Source of the DNA: Ascoidea asiatica
Lineage: Eukaryota; Ascomycota; Saccharomycetes; Ascoideales; Ascoideaceae
NCBI GenBank assembly: GCA_001600695.1
Contig: BCKQ01000003.1
Span: forward strand, 1,649,934-1,713,933
DNA length: 64,000 nucleotides
Direction of reading: 5' to 3'
The translations under genes and the position numbers were made by a program. This document shows positions 53,614 to 62,951 of this stretch, piece by piece. Below the pieces are notes generated by a model. The model ran no database searches, was not told the DNA's origin, and saw only the letters and a list, made by a program, of their open reading frames with translations. Position 1 is the stretch's first letter, and each line of letters starts with the position of its first letter.

Positions 53614-54458
53614 NNNNTGNNNNNNNNNNNNNNNNNNNNNNNNNNNNNNNNNNNNNNNNNNNNNNNNNNNNNNNNNNNNNNNNNNNNNNNNNNNNNNNNN
53701 NNNNNNNNNNNNNNNNNNNNNNNNNNNNNNNNNNNNNNNNNNNNNNNNNNNNNNNNNNNNNNNNNNNNNNNNNNNNNNNNNNNNNNNNNNNNNNNNNNNN
53801 NNNNNNNNNNNNNNNNNNNNNNNNNNNNNNNNNNNNNNNNNNNNNNNNNNNNNNNNNNNNNNNNNNNNNNNNNNNNNNNNNNNNNNNNNNNNNNNNNNNN
53901 NNNNNNNNNNNNNNNNNNNNNNNNNNNNNNNNNNNNNNNNNNNNNNNNNNNNNNNNNNNNNNNNNNNNNNNNNNNNNNNNNNNNNNNNNNNNNNNNNNNN
54001 NNNNNNNNNNNNNNNNNNNNNNNNNNNNNNNNNNNNNNNNNNNNNNNNNNNNNNNNNNNNNNNNNNNNNNNNNNNNNNNNNNNNNNNNNNNNNNNNNNNN
54101 NNNNNNNNNNNNNNNNNNNNNNNNNNNNNNNNNNNNNNNNNNNNNNNNNNNNNNNNNNNNNNNNNNNNNNNNNNNNNNNNNNNNNNNNNNNNNNNNNNNN
54201 NNNNNNNNNNNNNNNNNNNNNNNNNNNNNNNNNNNNNNNNNNNNNNNNNNNNNNNNNNNNNNNNNNNNNNNNNNNNNNNNNNNNNNNNNNNNNNNNNNNN
54301 NNNNNNNNNNNNNNNNNNNNNNNNNNNNNNNNNNNNNNNNNNNNNNNNNNNNNNNNNNNNNNNNNNNNNNNNNNNNNNNNNNNNNNNNNNNNNNNNNNNN
54401 NNNNNNNNNNNNNNNNNNNNNNNNNNANNTNNANTTNNTNCNNTNTNANNNTCAATAN
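53614..54458. other. Assembly gap with scattered called bases
   Basis: N run with isolated calls near both ends (TG at 53618-53619; about ten bases at 54427-54448 plus the end of the repeat). All ten called bases at 54427-54448 match the reverse complement of 40109-40130, so the inverted duplication continues at least that far. Open frames reported across the N run are meaningless. The gap should contain the HIS4 3' end and the 3' flank of the second coiled-coil gene. Confidence 0.95.
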
Positions 54459-56268
54459 TAGTAATCATCAAAAGAATCGTAGGTTTCTTGGGTGTAGGAA
54501 AATCTAATATTCTCCAACTCATCGTATTTTGCAGATGCTTTGGCTTGCTGTTCTTCCAATTCCTTTAGCTTTTCCTCATGTTCTTTATTTTTTGAGATTT
54601 GAGTCTCTTCGAACTCTTTCGCTAGAGCATTCAACTTCTCTGCGGTTTCTATTCTTCTATTTTGCAACTCTTCCTCCAACTTATCATCAAAAGCTTCCAC
54701 CTTTCGAGTAAATTCCTGCTTACATGCATCATAACTGTTTTCGTAAGCTATATCACCAAATGAAGAGTACTTGTCTGCCTGAGCTTCAAGCTCTATTTCA
54801 TGCTCTGTTAGCAAATCAGCAAATTCCATTTCCAATTCTCTTATTTTCTCTTCCAAAACCGATCGTTCCTCCAACATTTCTAACTTTCTCATATCATTTT
54901 CATTGATGGATAACTCGAGATTAATTAAACTTGATTTTTTATCTTCGATTTCTTTCAATATCATCTCATTTTTTTTCATTTGGGCTGAAAGCTCTACATT
55001 TCTGCTTAAACATTGTTTTAAAGCTGTATTTAAGAAAATATTTTCTGGATCTGAGACTTGACTCATGAAAGCATTATAAAGAAAATATGAGAACTTGATC
55101 AAGCTATTTTGAATGCTGGTTAAATCAAATACTTTCTCTTTTTCCGACTTCAATTCAATCAGGATTTCGTCAAAGGAATAATTTTTCTTATTTTTGAAAA
55201 AGCTAAATTTGAATTCATTCTTGTAACCCTGATCAGAATTAGTTTTATCTTGAAGATTTAAACAACCAAATTTATCCATGACAAACCCTAATAGTATGTC
55301 TCTTGATTCAAAGTTTATTATATCTGAATTATATAATAAATTTAAATAGGACAATTCCACTAAATATTGCCTGAGTTCGTTCTGTATAGAGGAACTTGGA
55401 TTGCCAAACATAAATAAACTTTCTGTCTGGGTGGTGAGTAAAATTATCATATCCGAGAATAGAATCAAGCTTTCTGAACTTACTGGAAATCGTGCAAATA
55501 GCATAAGAGTCGTTAAGTTTATGTATATTCTTTTTAGATCTAAGGAAAGCATGTAACCGGTTTTGGTTCCATCATATGATAAATAAATAAGATGACTGGT
55601 TTTCTTAGACAAAGGAAGTGAAAGAAGCTCATTTTGATAAAGGAAACAGGAACTTGGCCTGATTGAAAGATAATGTTTTATAAACTGCATCACCCCATTG
55701 GTGAACCGAAAGGAATCACTGGAAGATAAGTACTGTAAAGCATTCAAATTGAACAATTTATCTAAAAATGAGCTCGGATATTCATTAGATGTAAACGGCG
55801 TTTTATCTTCTTCTTGTTCCTTTAGATTTTCCTTAGATGATATTTCTTCTTCTTCTTCAATTGAGGAACTGCTACTCTCCAACGCATCGTAGTCAGTTAA
55901 TTCATCATCAGCTTTATCCTGATCTTTCTCGAGGCTCTTATATATCGGATACTCTTTGATCTCCTCCTTTGAATAAATCTTAAACTCATCTAGTGTAAAT
56001 AAAAAGCCACTCAAATTCACTGAAGACTCATAAAAACTGTCGATATTCTCAATTAGAATTTTCTCATTGTCTTCTTGCTCCAGACAATTTTCTTGTTCTT
56101 CTATTATCTCTGATTTTACATCCTGCCAACTAAAACGACTATCCTTGAGATATATGCCTGCTAAAAACTGTGATAAACACTCCATAATGTTTGAATCAAT
56201 TGATTTTTCGATCGTTTCAGTTCTTGCTATTAGTTTATTACTCTAATTATGTTCTTTCAGTAAATCTT
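54427..56268 (-). repeat. Right arm of the large inverted duplication
   Basis: Reverse complement of 38289-40130. The identity breaks sharply at 56268/38289, in the 5' leader of the coiled-coil gene, and the other end is hidden in the N gap. The arms are separated by about 14.3 kb containing RRD1, GPX-like copy 3, SAC1 and HIS4. This is either a recent duplication or gene-conversion pair, or an assembly error next to the gap. Confidence 0.93.
54452..56185 (-). CDS. Unrecognised coiled-coil protein (copy B of an inverted pair)
   Basis: 577 codons, identical in translation to 38372-40105 apart from one N-containing codon near the C-terminus (54458). See copy A for features: acidic Ser/Glu segment, central globular part, C-terminal coiled coil. 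Only 83 bases of its upstream sequence are shared with copy A; beyond 56268 it would have a different promoter in the 357-base spacer after the YCF1 stop. If the duplication is real this copy may be expressed differently, and if it is an assembly artefact this gene does not exist here. Confidence 0.55.
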   Translation of the reverse strand: MECLSQFLAGIYLKDSRFSWQDVKSEIIEEQENCLEQEDNEKILIENIDSFYESSVNLSGFLFTLDEFKIYSKEEIKEYPIYKSLEKDQDKADDELTDYDALESSSSSIEEEEEISSKENLKEQEEDKTPFTSNEYPSSFLDKLFNLNALQYLSSSDSFRFTNGVMQFIKHYLSIRPSSCFLYQNELLSLPLSKKTSHLIYLSYDGTKTGYMLSLDLKRIYINLTTLMLFARFPVSSESLILFSDMIILLTTQTESLFMFGNPSSSIQNELRQYLVELSYLNLLYNSDIINFESRDILLGFVMDKFGCLNLQDKTNSDQGYKNEFKFSFFKNKKNYSFDEILIELKSEKEKVFDLTSIQNSLIKFSYFLYNAFMSQVSDPENIFLNTALKQCLSRNVELSAQMKKNEMILKEIEDKKSSLINLELSINENDMRKLEMLEERSVLEEKIRELEMEFADLLTEHEIELEAQADKYSSFGDIAYENSYDACKQEFTRKVEAFDDKLEEELQNRRIETAEKLNALAKEFEETQISKNKEHEEKLKELEEQQAKASAKYDELENIRFSYTQETYDSFDDYXY

Positions 56269-56542
56269 GGTTTTGATGATAGTCCAAGATTCAAATAAGT
56301 TCTTAGTGTGTCACAGGGCACTTTTGACGCCAGATACACGGAATAAACCGTTTTGTTGATTGATCAAAGATTTTCAATGGGTTGCTTACCAAGGCTGAAA
56401 ATCAAAACTTAATTGTTTTCAAATTAGGTTAATTTACATGAAGGTCCGAGGTCTTATGAGCTAAAGAAAAATAAATTTTTTATTTATTAGTTTCTATAAA
56501 GGATATAGCACTCAAAATTTATGAACAAAAAAAAAAATTATT
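56186..56542. promoter_or_regulatory. Short spacer between YCF1 3' end and coiled-coil copy B
   Basis: The first 83 bases belong to the inverted repeat; the remaining 274 are unique, with a slightly GC-richer patch at 56310-56350. It would serve as both the YCF1 terminator and the promoter for copy B. I see no other element. Confidence 0.4.
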
Positions 56543-59500
56543 TTAGATGAAACCACCTTGTTTGCATAACGAATAAAATATGGTACTGCTATCCTTCATT
56601 AAATTTTCAGGTGAATCAAATTCTTTCACCACACCTTTATCGAGAGAAATTATTCTGTCACTATCCATAATTGTATTCAATCTATGGGCAATGGTAAGGA
56701 TTGTTCGGTCAGCAAATTGAGTTCTAATAGTTTCTTGAAGAACATGATCTGTTTCAACATCAACTGAGGCTGTTGCTTCATCCAAGACTAATATTTTTGA
56801 GGGATTCAATAAGGCACGAGCCAAACACAATAATTGCTTTTGACCAACCGATAAATTACTTCCATTTTCTGTCACTTGAGCCATCAAACCAGTTCCATAT
56901 TTCACTTCAAAGTTGTTGTCTGATTTTAAAACACGATTTTCAAGGATTTCTTCTTCGCTCTCTTTAGTTCCCATCTTTTCAACATGTTTTTTCAAATGAG
57001 CTAAATCTAATACTGTCCATAGCTGATCATCTTCATATTTATTTAAGGGATCTAAATTTTCTCTTACGGTACCTTCGAATGCTTGACTGTCCTGTGGAAT
57101 AATACTTAATCTGCTTCTTAAATCATATAATCCAATAGAGCTAATATCAATTCCATCTATCATAATTTTTCCACTTGCAGCTTCAAGGATTCTGAATAAA
57201 GCAAGCGATAATGATGATTTTCCAGCTCCGGTTCTTCCAACAATCCCAATTTTTTCTCCTGGTTTAATATCAAGATTGATATTTTTTAATACTAAGTCAA
57301 GATCTGGTCTATAGCGAGTTGAAAATTGAGAAAATTGAACACCTCCTTTATTTGGCCAACTGGGTTCTGGTCTTTTATGAGAAATAATAGTTGGAGCTTC
57401 GCTTGGTAATTCTGCATATTCCTTAACTCTCTCAACAGAAACTATATTTGTCTCAATATCAACAGACATTCTTACTATCCAATTTAATGCTCCTGTAATT
57501 TGAAGAGCATATGTGACAGATATACCTACTAAACCAGGTGTAATATGACCAGTTTTAAGAGCAAAAATACAAAGAGAAGATGAAGAAAGAATAATCATTG
57601 AACCTAGGAATTCTAATCTAACAGCAAGCCATCTGTTACAATTGTACATTGGAAAATATGCCTCGAGATTTGTGTTAACCTTATTTTGATTTAAAGAGAA
57701 AAATCTTGCAACTTGATCATATGCTCTAATTGTTGTTACGCCTCCAAGAGTTTCTTCAAAATGACTGAATATTGGAGATTTTGATATTGATTCCATTCTT
57801 TTTAATTCTCTTGAAGTGTTCATATAGTATTGTTGATAATAATAATATAAAAACATTAAAGGAATAATAACGAAAACAAATTGCCATGTAGTAAAACAAA
57901 TAACACCCAATGTAAATATAATTTTTACTAAATTTTGTAAAAAAGATTGAAAAGTTCTTCCTAAAACTAAATCAATTTTATCAATATCACTTGAGAACCT
58001 ATTCAAAATTCTTCCAACTGGAGTTCCTTCAAAAAATGACATAGGGGCTTTAAAAACAGACCTAACCATATTATCATGGAAAGTCTTAGCAGAAGTAATA
58101 ACACAATAACATAAACACCATGCTTGAATAAAAGTGAATGCTGCTGAAAGTATATTTAAAGTCATATATATGGACAAATATTTAACTGGACTTGGATTAT
58201 ATCCATATTTTGTATTTTTTTCTGACCAATATTTAAGCCAATAATTACTTGCAACACTAAATGCCATTGAAAGAATTATTGAAACAACAAAACATAATAA
58301 ACTTGATAGCCTTAATGTATTCTTCAAAAAATAAAATCTACAAGCTTTAGCATATTCTTTATATATTTCCCATTTAACTTTACCAGTTTCACGTTTTTCC
58401 TTAGAAATGTGCTGTGGTTTTAAAGGGTCTTCATCTGAATTACTACTCAAAGATTCAGAGGCTTGTTTATCACGAGTTGAAACTTCTGAACTAGACAGTT
58501 TAATTTTCTTAATTTCTTCTAAATCTAATAATTCTTCAATTTCTTTATCTTCAGTTTTCATTTGATTAACAGATTCTTTTTTACTTTTACCAAAATCTTT
58601 AATTAATTTATAAAGAGAAGAATCAGGTTTTTCCATAACTTCAGTATAAGAACCTTCTTCAACAATTGTACCATTTTGTAGCATTGTTATTTTATGTGCA
58701 ACACTTAAAACAGTTATAGAATTAGTAGCTAAAATAATAGTTTTACCTTTTAATAAACCACATAAGACATTATCAATTATATTTCTTCCAACATGTTCAT
58801 CAACAGCAGATAAAGGATCATCTAACAAATATACATCAGCTTGTGCATAAACAGCTCTAGCTAAAGATAATCTTGCTTTTTGACCACCAGATAAAGAAAT
58901 ACCTTTTTCACCAACTTGAGTTTGATCACCGTGAGAAAGAATTAATAAATCAGTTGTTAAACAACAAGCATCTAAAACTTTATTATAAAATTTTGCATCG
59001 AAAGCTTTACCAAAAAGAATATTTTCTCTTATTGAACCATTCATAATCCAAGCAACTTGTGGTACATAAGCAATTCTACCGTTAACTTCAATATAACCAT
59101 TGAGTTTATAAATATCACCTAAAATGGCTTGTAAAAAAGTTGATTTTCCAGAACCAACTTTACCAACAATACAAGCAAGTTCATTTTTTGCATAATAATT
59201 AATATTTTTCAAAGCAATTTTTTCTTCTGGATTTTTTTGAAATAAAAATGTTGAATTATCTTTGATTATAACAGAAGAAACTTTTGAATTTTTATTTTTA
59301 ACAACAATATCATGTTGTAATTCTTCAGAACTTAAAAAAGAAGTTAATCTATCAACAGAAACAGAAGCTTCAATAAAAGAATTTATAACCATTGGAATTA
59401 CACTTAATGGAAAAGATAAAAGATTAAATAAAGATAAAGCAGGAAATACAATATCAGTTGTTAAAGGTTTTGAATCAAAATATAAAAAACATGCAAAAGT

Positions 59501-61342
59501 TGAACATGAAACTAAACTTGGAGCACAATTCCACATAAATAAATTTAAAGCTTTAACAATATTAATTTTTTTTAAATTTGCTAATTCATTATCATTTCTA
59601 ATAATTGATAATTTTTTTTGATAAGGAATTTCCCAACCATAAAATTTAATTGATTTAATATTATTTAAAATTTGATTAATTAATCTAACTCTTTTATCTT
59701 TTGTTTTCATTTGAGTAATTTGTAAAGTTTTTAAAATTCTAACAATAAATGAATTAAATGGTATTAATAATAACATTACAATTACACCAATCCACATTGA
59801 ATTACCAATTAAATTATATAAAGAAAATAAACATAAAAATAATTGATAAGGACCAGACCAAATTAATTGACCATATTCATTAATATCTTGTAATCTTTGA
59901 GTATCAACAGACATTAAATTTACAATATCACCAGAATTTCTTAAACTTCTTGATTCATTTGATAAAATTAAAGATTTTTCATAAATTGAAGAAATTAAAG
60001 CAGATTTAAATCTTGTACCAACATTATAACAAATAAAAAAATATTGATGTAAAGAAATTGTTTGAATTATTGAAACTAAAAACATTGAAATTGAGATCAT
60101 GAAACCTTTTGAAATTGAAACATTATTATTATTTGAAGAATAATCATTAATAAATTTAATTAAATATTTTAATAATAAAGGTTGTAAGAAAGCAAGATTA
60201 TCTTGAATGAATTTAAAAAAAGCAGATAATAATAATGGTTTACCAAAAGATTTGAATAAAGCTTTAATTAAAGAAGGTTTTTTATTTGAATTTTTAGTTG
60301 ATTTAAATTTTGAATTTAAAATTTCAATATCCCAATTTTTTTTAAAAGATTTAAAAGTATTAATTGAATTTAAATTAGTTGGTAAATTTGATAAATCATT
60401 TGGATTTAAATATTGATAATAACCTTTTTTCATTAAATTTGACATCCAAGAAAAAGTAATAATACTAAATAAATCAGCATTTTCAAGTGGACTTTGATTT
60501 TTAAAATCTTCATTATCATTTTCTTGATCTTGTTCTTCTTCAATATTTGAATAAGTTATATATGTGAAAAAAATTAAAAAACTTGAAATTGATAAGAATA
60601 ATATTAAGAAAATAACTAAATTATTATTATTATTGGTAGAATTATCATTAAATCTAAATAAATAATTTAAAAATTTTAAAAAATTTAAAAAAAAACTTAA
60701 AAACCAGTAAATTAATAATATTGAAGAATTTTTTTTTGAAAAATTTAAATCTAAATAAGTTAAATAAGGTATAATTAATAAAAATATGAAAATTTGAAAA
60801 AAATTTGAAAAGTTTAAAATATCAAATTTTTTAAAATTAAAATTAATTAAATTTAAATTTAAATAAGTTAATGAGATATAAGAAATTAAGAATAATAAAA
60901 TTAAAATTTTTCTTAAATTTATTGTAAATTTATAATTCAATGAATCTGAAATTGATAATTTTTTTATATTTTTATGAAATTTATTATTATTTTTAATTGA
61001 TAATAAGTTAAAGATTTGAATTGAACCAAATATTAATAAAGATAAATTTAAAATATTAAATAAAATACCATTTAAGAAACATGGAGTAAAATCGAAATAA
61101 TTATAAGAGAATGGACCCCAAGATTCATTATTTGAACATTTGAAACAATTGAAAGAAGAAGTAGTTGAATTATTTGATAATGGATTTAATGAATTTAATG
61201 AATTTAATGAATTTGATTGATCTAAGGATTGAGTTATGGTTGTAGATGTAACTGAAGGATTAGAATTCGAAAAAAGGAATAAATTTGAAAGTAGATCATT
61301 TGATTGAATAGATGGAAGATAAAAATGATTTTGAGTCGACAT
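56543..61342 (-). CDS. YCF1: ABCC/MRP-type ABC transporter, vacuolar glutathione-conjugate pump (Ycf1-like)
   Basis: 1599 residues. The N-terminal TMD0 starts with WGPFSYNYFDFTPCFLNGILFNI, the ABCC hallmark also seen in yeast Ycf1. TMD1 is followed by NBD1 with Walker A GKVGSGKST, signature LSGGQKARL and Walker B VYLLDDPLS. A Ser-rich regulatory linker (SESLSSNSDEDP) precedes TMD2 (YWSEKNTKYGYNPSPVKYLSIY, FFEGTPVGRILNRFSSDIDKID). NBD2 has GRTGAGKSS, LSVGQKQLL and ILVLDEATASVD. TMD2 and NBD2 resemble Ycf1 most; Bpt1 is the alternative. Such pumps move glutathione S-conjugates, Cd-GS2 and related compounds into the vacuole. It is slightly longer than Ycf1 (1515) through Asn/Ser inserts in TMD0 and its linker. 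It is divergent from FDH1. Confidence 0.88.
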   Translation of the reverse strand: MSTQNHFYLPSIQSNDLLSNLFLFSNSNPSVTSTTITQSLDQSNSLNSLNSLNPLSNNSTTSSFNCFKCSNNESWGPFSYNYFDFTPCFLNGILFNILNLSLLIFGSIQIFNLLSIKNNNKFHKNIKKLSISDSLNYKFTINLRKILILLFLISYISLTYLNLNLINFNFKKFDILNFSNFFQIFIFLLIIPYLTYLDLNFSKKNSSILLIYWFLSFFLNFLKFLNYLFRFNDNSTNNNNNLVIFLILFLSISSFLIFFTYITYSNIEEEQDQENDNEDFKNQSPLENADLFSIITFSWMSNLMKKGYYQYLNPNDLSNLPTNLNSINTFKSFKKNWDIEILNSKFKSTKNSNKKPSLIKALFKSFGKPLLLSAFFKFIQDNLAFLQPLLLKYLIKFINDYSSNNNNVSISKGFMISISMFLVSIIQTISLHQYFFICYNVGTRFKSALISSIYEKSLILSNESRSLRNSGDIVNLMSVDTQRLQDINEYGQLIWSGPYQLFLCLFSLYNLIGNSMWIGVIVMLLLIPFNSFIVRILKTLQITQMKTKDKRVRLINQILNNIKSIKFYGWEIPYQKKLSIIRNDNELANLKKINIVKALNLFMWNCAPSLVSCSTFACFLYFDSKPLTTDIVFPALSLFNLLSFPLSVIPMVINSFIEASVSVDRLTSFLSSEELQHDIVVKNKNSKVSSVIIKDNSTFLFQKNPEEKIALKNINYYAKNELACIVGKVGSGKSTFLQAILGDIYKLNGYIEVNGRIAYVPQVAWIMNGSIRENILFGKAFDAKFYNKVLDACCLTTDLLILSHGDQTQVGEKGISLSGGQKARLSLARAVYAQADVYLLDDPLSAVDEHVGRNIIDNVLCGLLKGKTIILATNSITVLSVAHKITMLQNGTIVEEGSYTEVMEKPDSSLYKLIKDFGKSKKESVNQMKTEDKEIEELLDLEEIKKIKLSSSEVSTRDKQASESLSSNSDEDPLKPQHISKEKRETGKVKWEIYKEYAKACRFYFLKNTLRLSSLLCFVVSIILSMAFSVASNYWLKYWSEKNTKYGYNPSPVKYLSIYMTLNILSAAFTFIQAWCLCYCVITSAKTFHDNMVRSVFKAPMSFFEGTPVGRILNRFSSDIDKIDLVLGRTFQSFLQNLVKIIFTLGVICFTTWQFVFVIIPLMFLYYYYQQYYMNTSRELKRMESISKSPIFSHFEETLGGVTTIRAYDQVARFFSLNQNKVNTNLEAYFPMYNCNRWLAVRLEFLGSMIILSSSSLCIFALKTGHITPGLVGISVTYALQITGALNWIVRMSVDIETNIVSVERVKEYAELPSEAPTIISHKRPEPSWPNKGGVQFSQFSTRYRPDLDLVLKNINLDIKPGEKIGIVGRTGAGKSSLSLALFRILEAASGKIMIDGIDISSIGLYDLRSRLSIIPQDSQAFEGTVRENLDPLNKYEDDQLWTVLDLAHLKKHVEKMGTKESEEEILENRVLKSDNNFEVKYGTGLMAQVTENGSNLSVGQKQLLCLARALLNPSKILVLDEATASVDVETDHVLQETIRTQFADRTILTIAHRLNTIMDSDRIISLDKGVVKEFDSPENLMKDSSTIFYSLCKQGGFI

Positions 61343-62951
61343 TTTTTAAAAAATTGATTATTTCAATTGATTAATTATATGAACTAATTGATTGATTGAT
61401 TAATCAAATAATATTTTTCTTTTGTCTTGATTTAAAAATAATAAATTTAATTATTGAAATACACTAAAAATTTATATATGATCTGAAAGAAATCTTTGTT
61501 TGAATTATGAGAAGGATTAAATCAAAATATAAAGTTAAAATTAACCAATATATTAAATAACTGTACTAATTTGAATAGATTGAGTAACTTCAAAATTAGT
61601 TTAATGAAAAAATAGAAGAAAAAAGTAAAAAAAAACAAACTTCTTTAAAAATTGTTCAATTTTTATTTAGGAGAGAAAATACATTAGAATTATAAATGCA
61701 GTTTTTATATATTTCGGGCATAAAGAAGATAAAAAAGGTTTAATCTACAGTACTCGAGAAAATTGATACCGTAAAAGTAAATAATGGAAAATATTGGTCA
61801 AGAAATAGGTGAATAAACGGTAGACAACAGAAAAGAAAGTTAAGCTGCTTGGGAGATTAGTAATTAGTGAACTTGTTCGGTGTGTTAACTGTTGCAAAGA
61901 GAGATTACTAATGCAGAAAGGGGCCGGGTAAGAGGTCGTGGCACTGAGACAGGGAAACAAGCAGCAGCGGCCGGATTAGGAATAGACAAACACAATGTGG
62001 CGGTGCAGACGGCAGTAACGGGCCGAGTACAAAACAGCAAAGACGGGGTAACACCAATACAACGGAAATTTAAATGGAAATTAAGTTCGGAAAATAAAAC
62101 AACGGAATTTATATAAGTCACATGCAGTTATGTAAGCATTTTCAGATGAGCTTCCTCAGTGTGGAGATCGGGTGAATGAAGCAAGGTTTGAGTGGTGTGT
62201 GGAGCTGCACTGCGCTGCTGAAGATAATCCGGAGAGCGAGCATTTTGGTGGCAGTCTGGGGTGCGTGGAACTGCGGACGAACATAAAAAAATAAAATAGA
62301 ATAGCATAGTTAAATACAACAACATATTAGTGTGATAATAATAGTAATGGTAATAGCAATGGTAACAGTAATAATAATGGTATTGATAATGGTAAACCTG
62401 GTAGTAGAATGGTAGCAGTTCGTGAGGAGAGCAACAACAGAACACAAACAAGGTCAAAGTTGCCATACTTTTATATAATTTCCATACTTCTCATAATAAT
62501 ATCACCTTTCCAATAAGCGCAATAATATCATATCAGACGAAACTCATATAAACCACATACATAAATCGGTCTTTTTTGCTTTCACAGCCAATGAAATACA
62601 AGAAAATTAGAAATCTGAGTTATAATTGAGTTAAAATTCAATTAGAAATGATGTTGAAAGGATCTTGAAATGATCTCGAGATAATTTAAAGTCTGTAAAA
62701 GGTGTATGAATTCCATTATCATTGCTTTTTATATTCATCTTTCTACTCTTTAAATCCTTTAAATCCTTTATATTATTTGTTGTAACTTATCTTTTTAATA
62801 TTTAAATTCATAATTATCTTCAGATTTAATTACTTATTATTTTCTTTTTCTTTTTATTATATCTAAACATCGTTCAAACTATCTCAATTAACTCCAATTA
62901 TCTCATTCATATAAATTAAATCAATTAAATCATCAGTTAATCAATAATAAA
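61343..62951. promoter_or_regulatory. Divergent YCF1-FDH1 promoter region
   Basis: 1.6 kb. AT-rich flanks surround a GC-richer island at 61890-62280 and trinucleotide-like GGTAAT-type runs at 62330-62420. It has TACAGTA at 61745-61751 and TTAGTAA (Yap1-like) at about 61857. The FDH1-proximal 250 bases are pyrimidine-rich. Overlapping short ORFs at 61745-62466 on both strands lack family signal. Confidence 0.5.

Noticed and set aside
53547-54522. Long open frames across the N run on both strands
   Set aside because: They are produced by unknown bases and carry no coding information.
61745-62466. Overlapping ORFs upstream of FDH1 on both strands
   Set aside because: Overlapping frames with low-complexity Tyr/His or Thr/Ser content; promoter DNA between YCF1 and FDH1.
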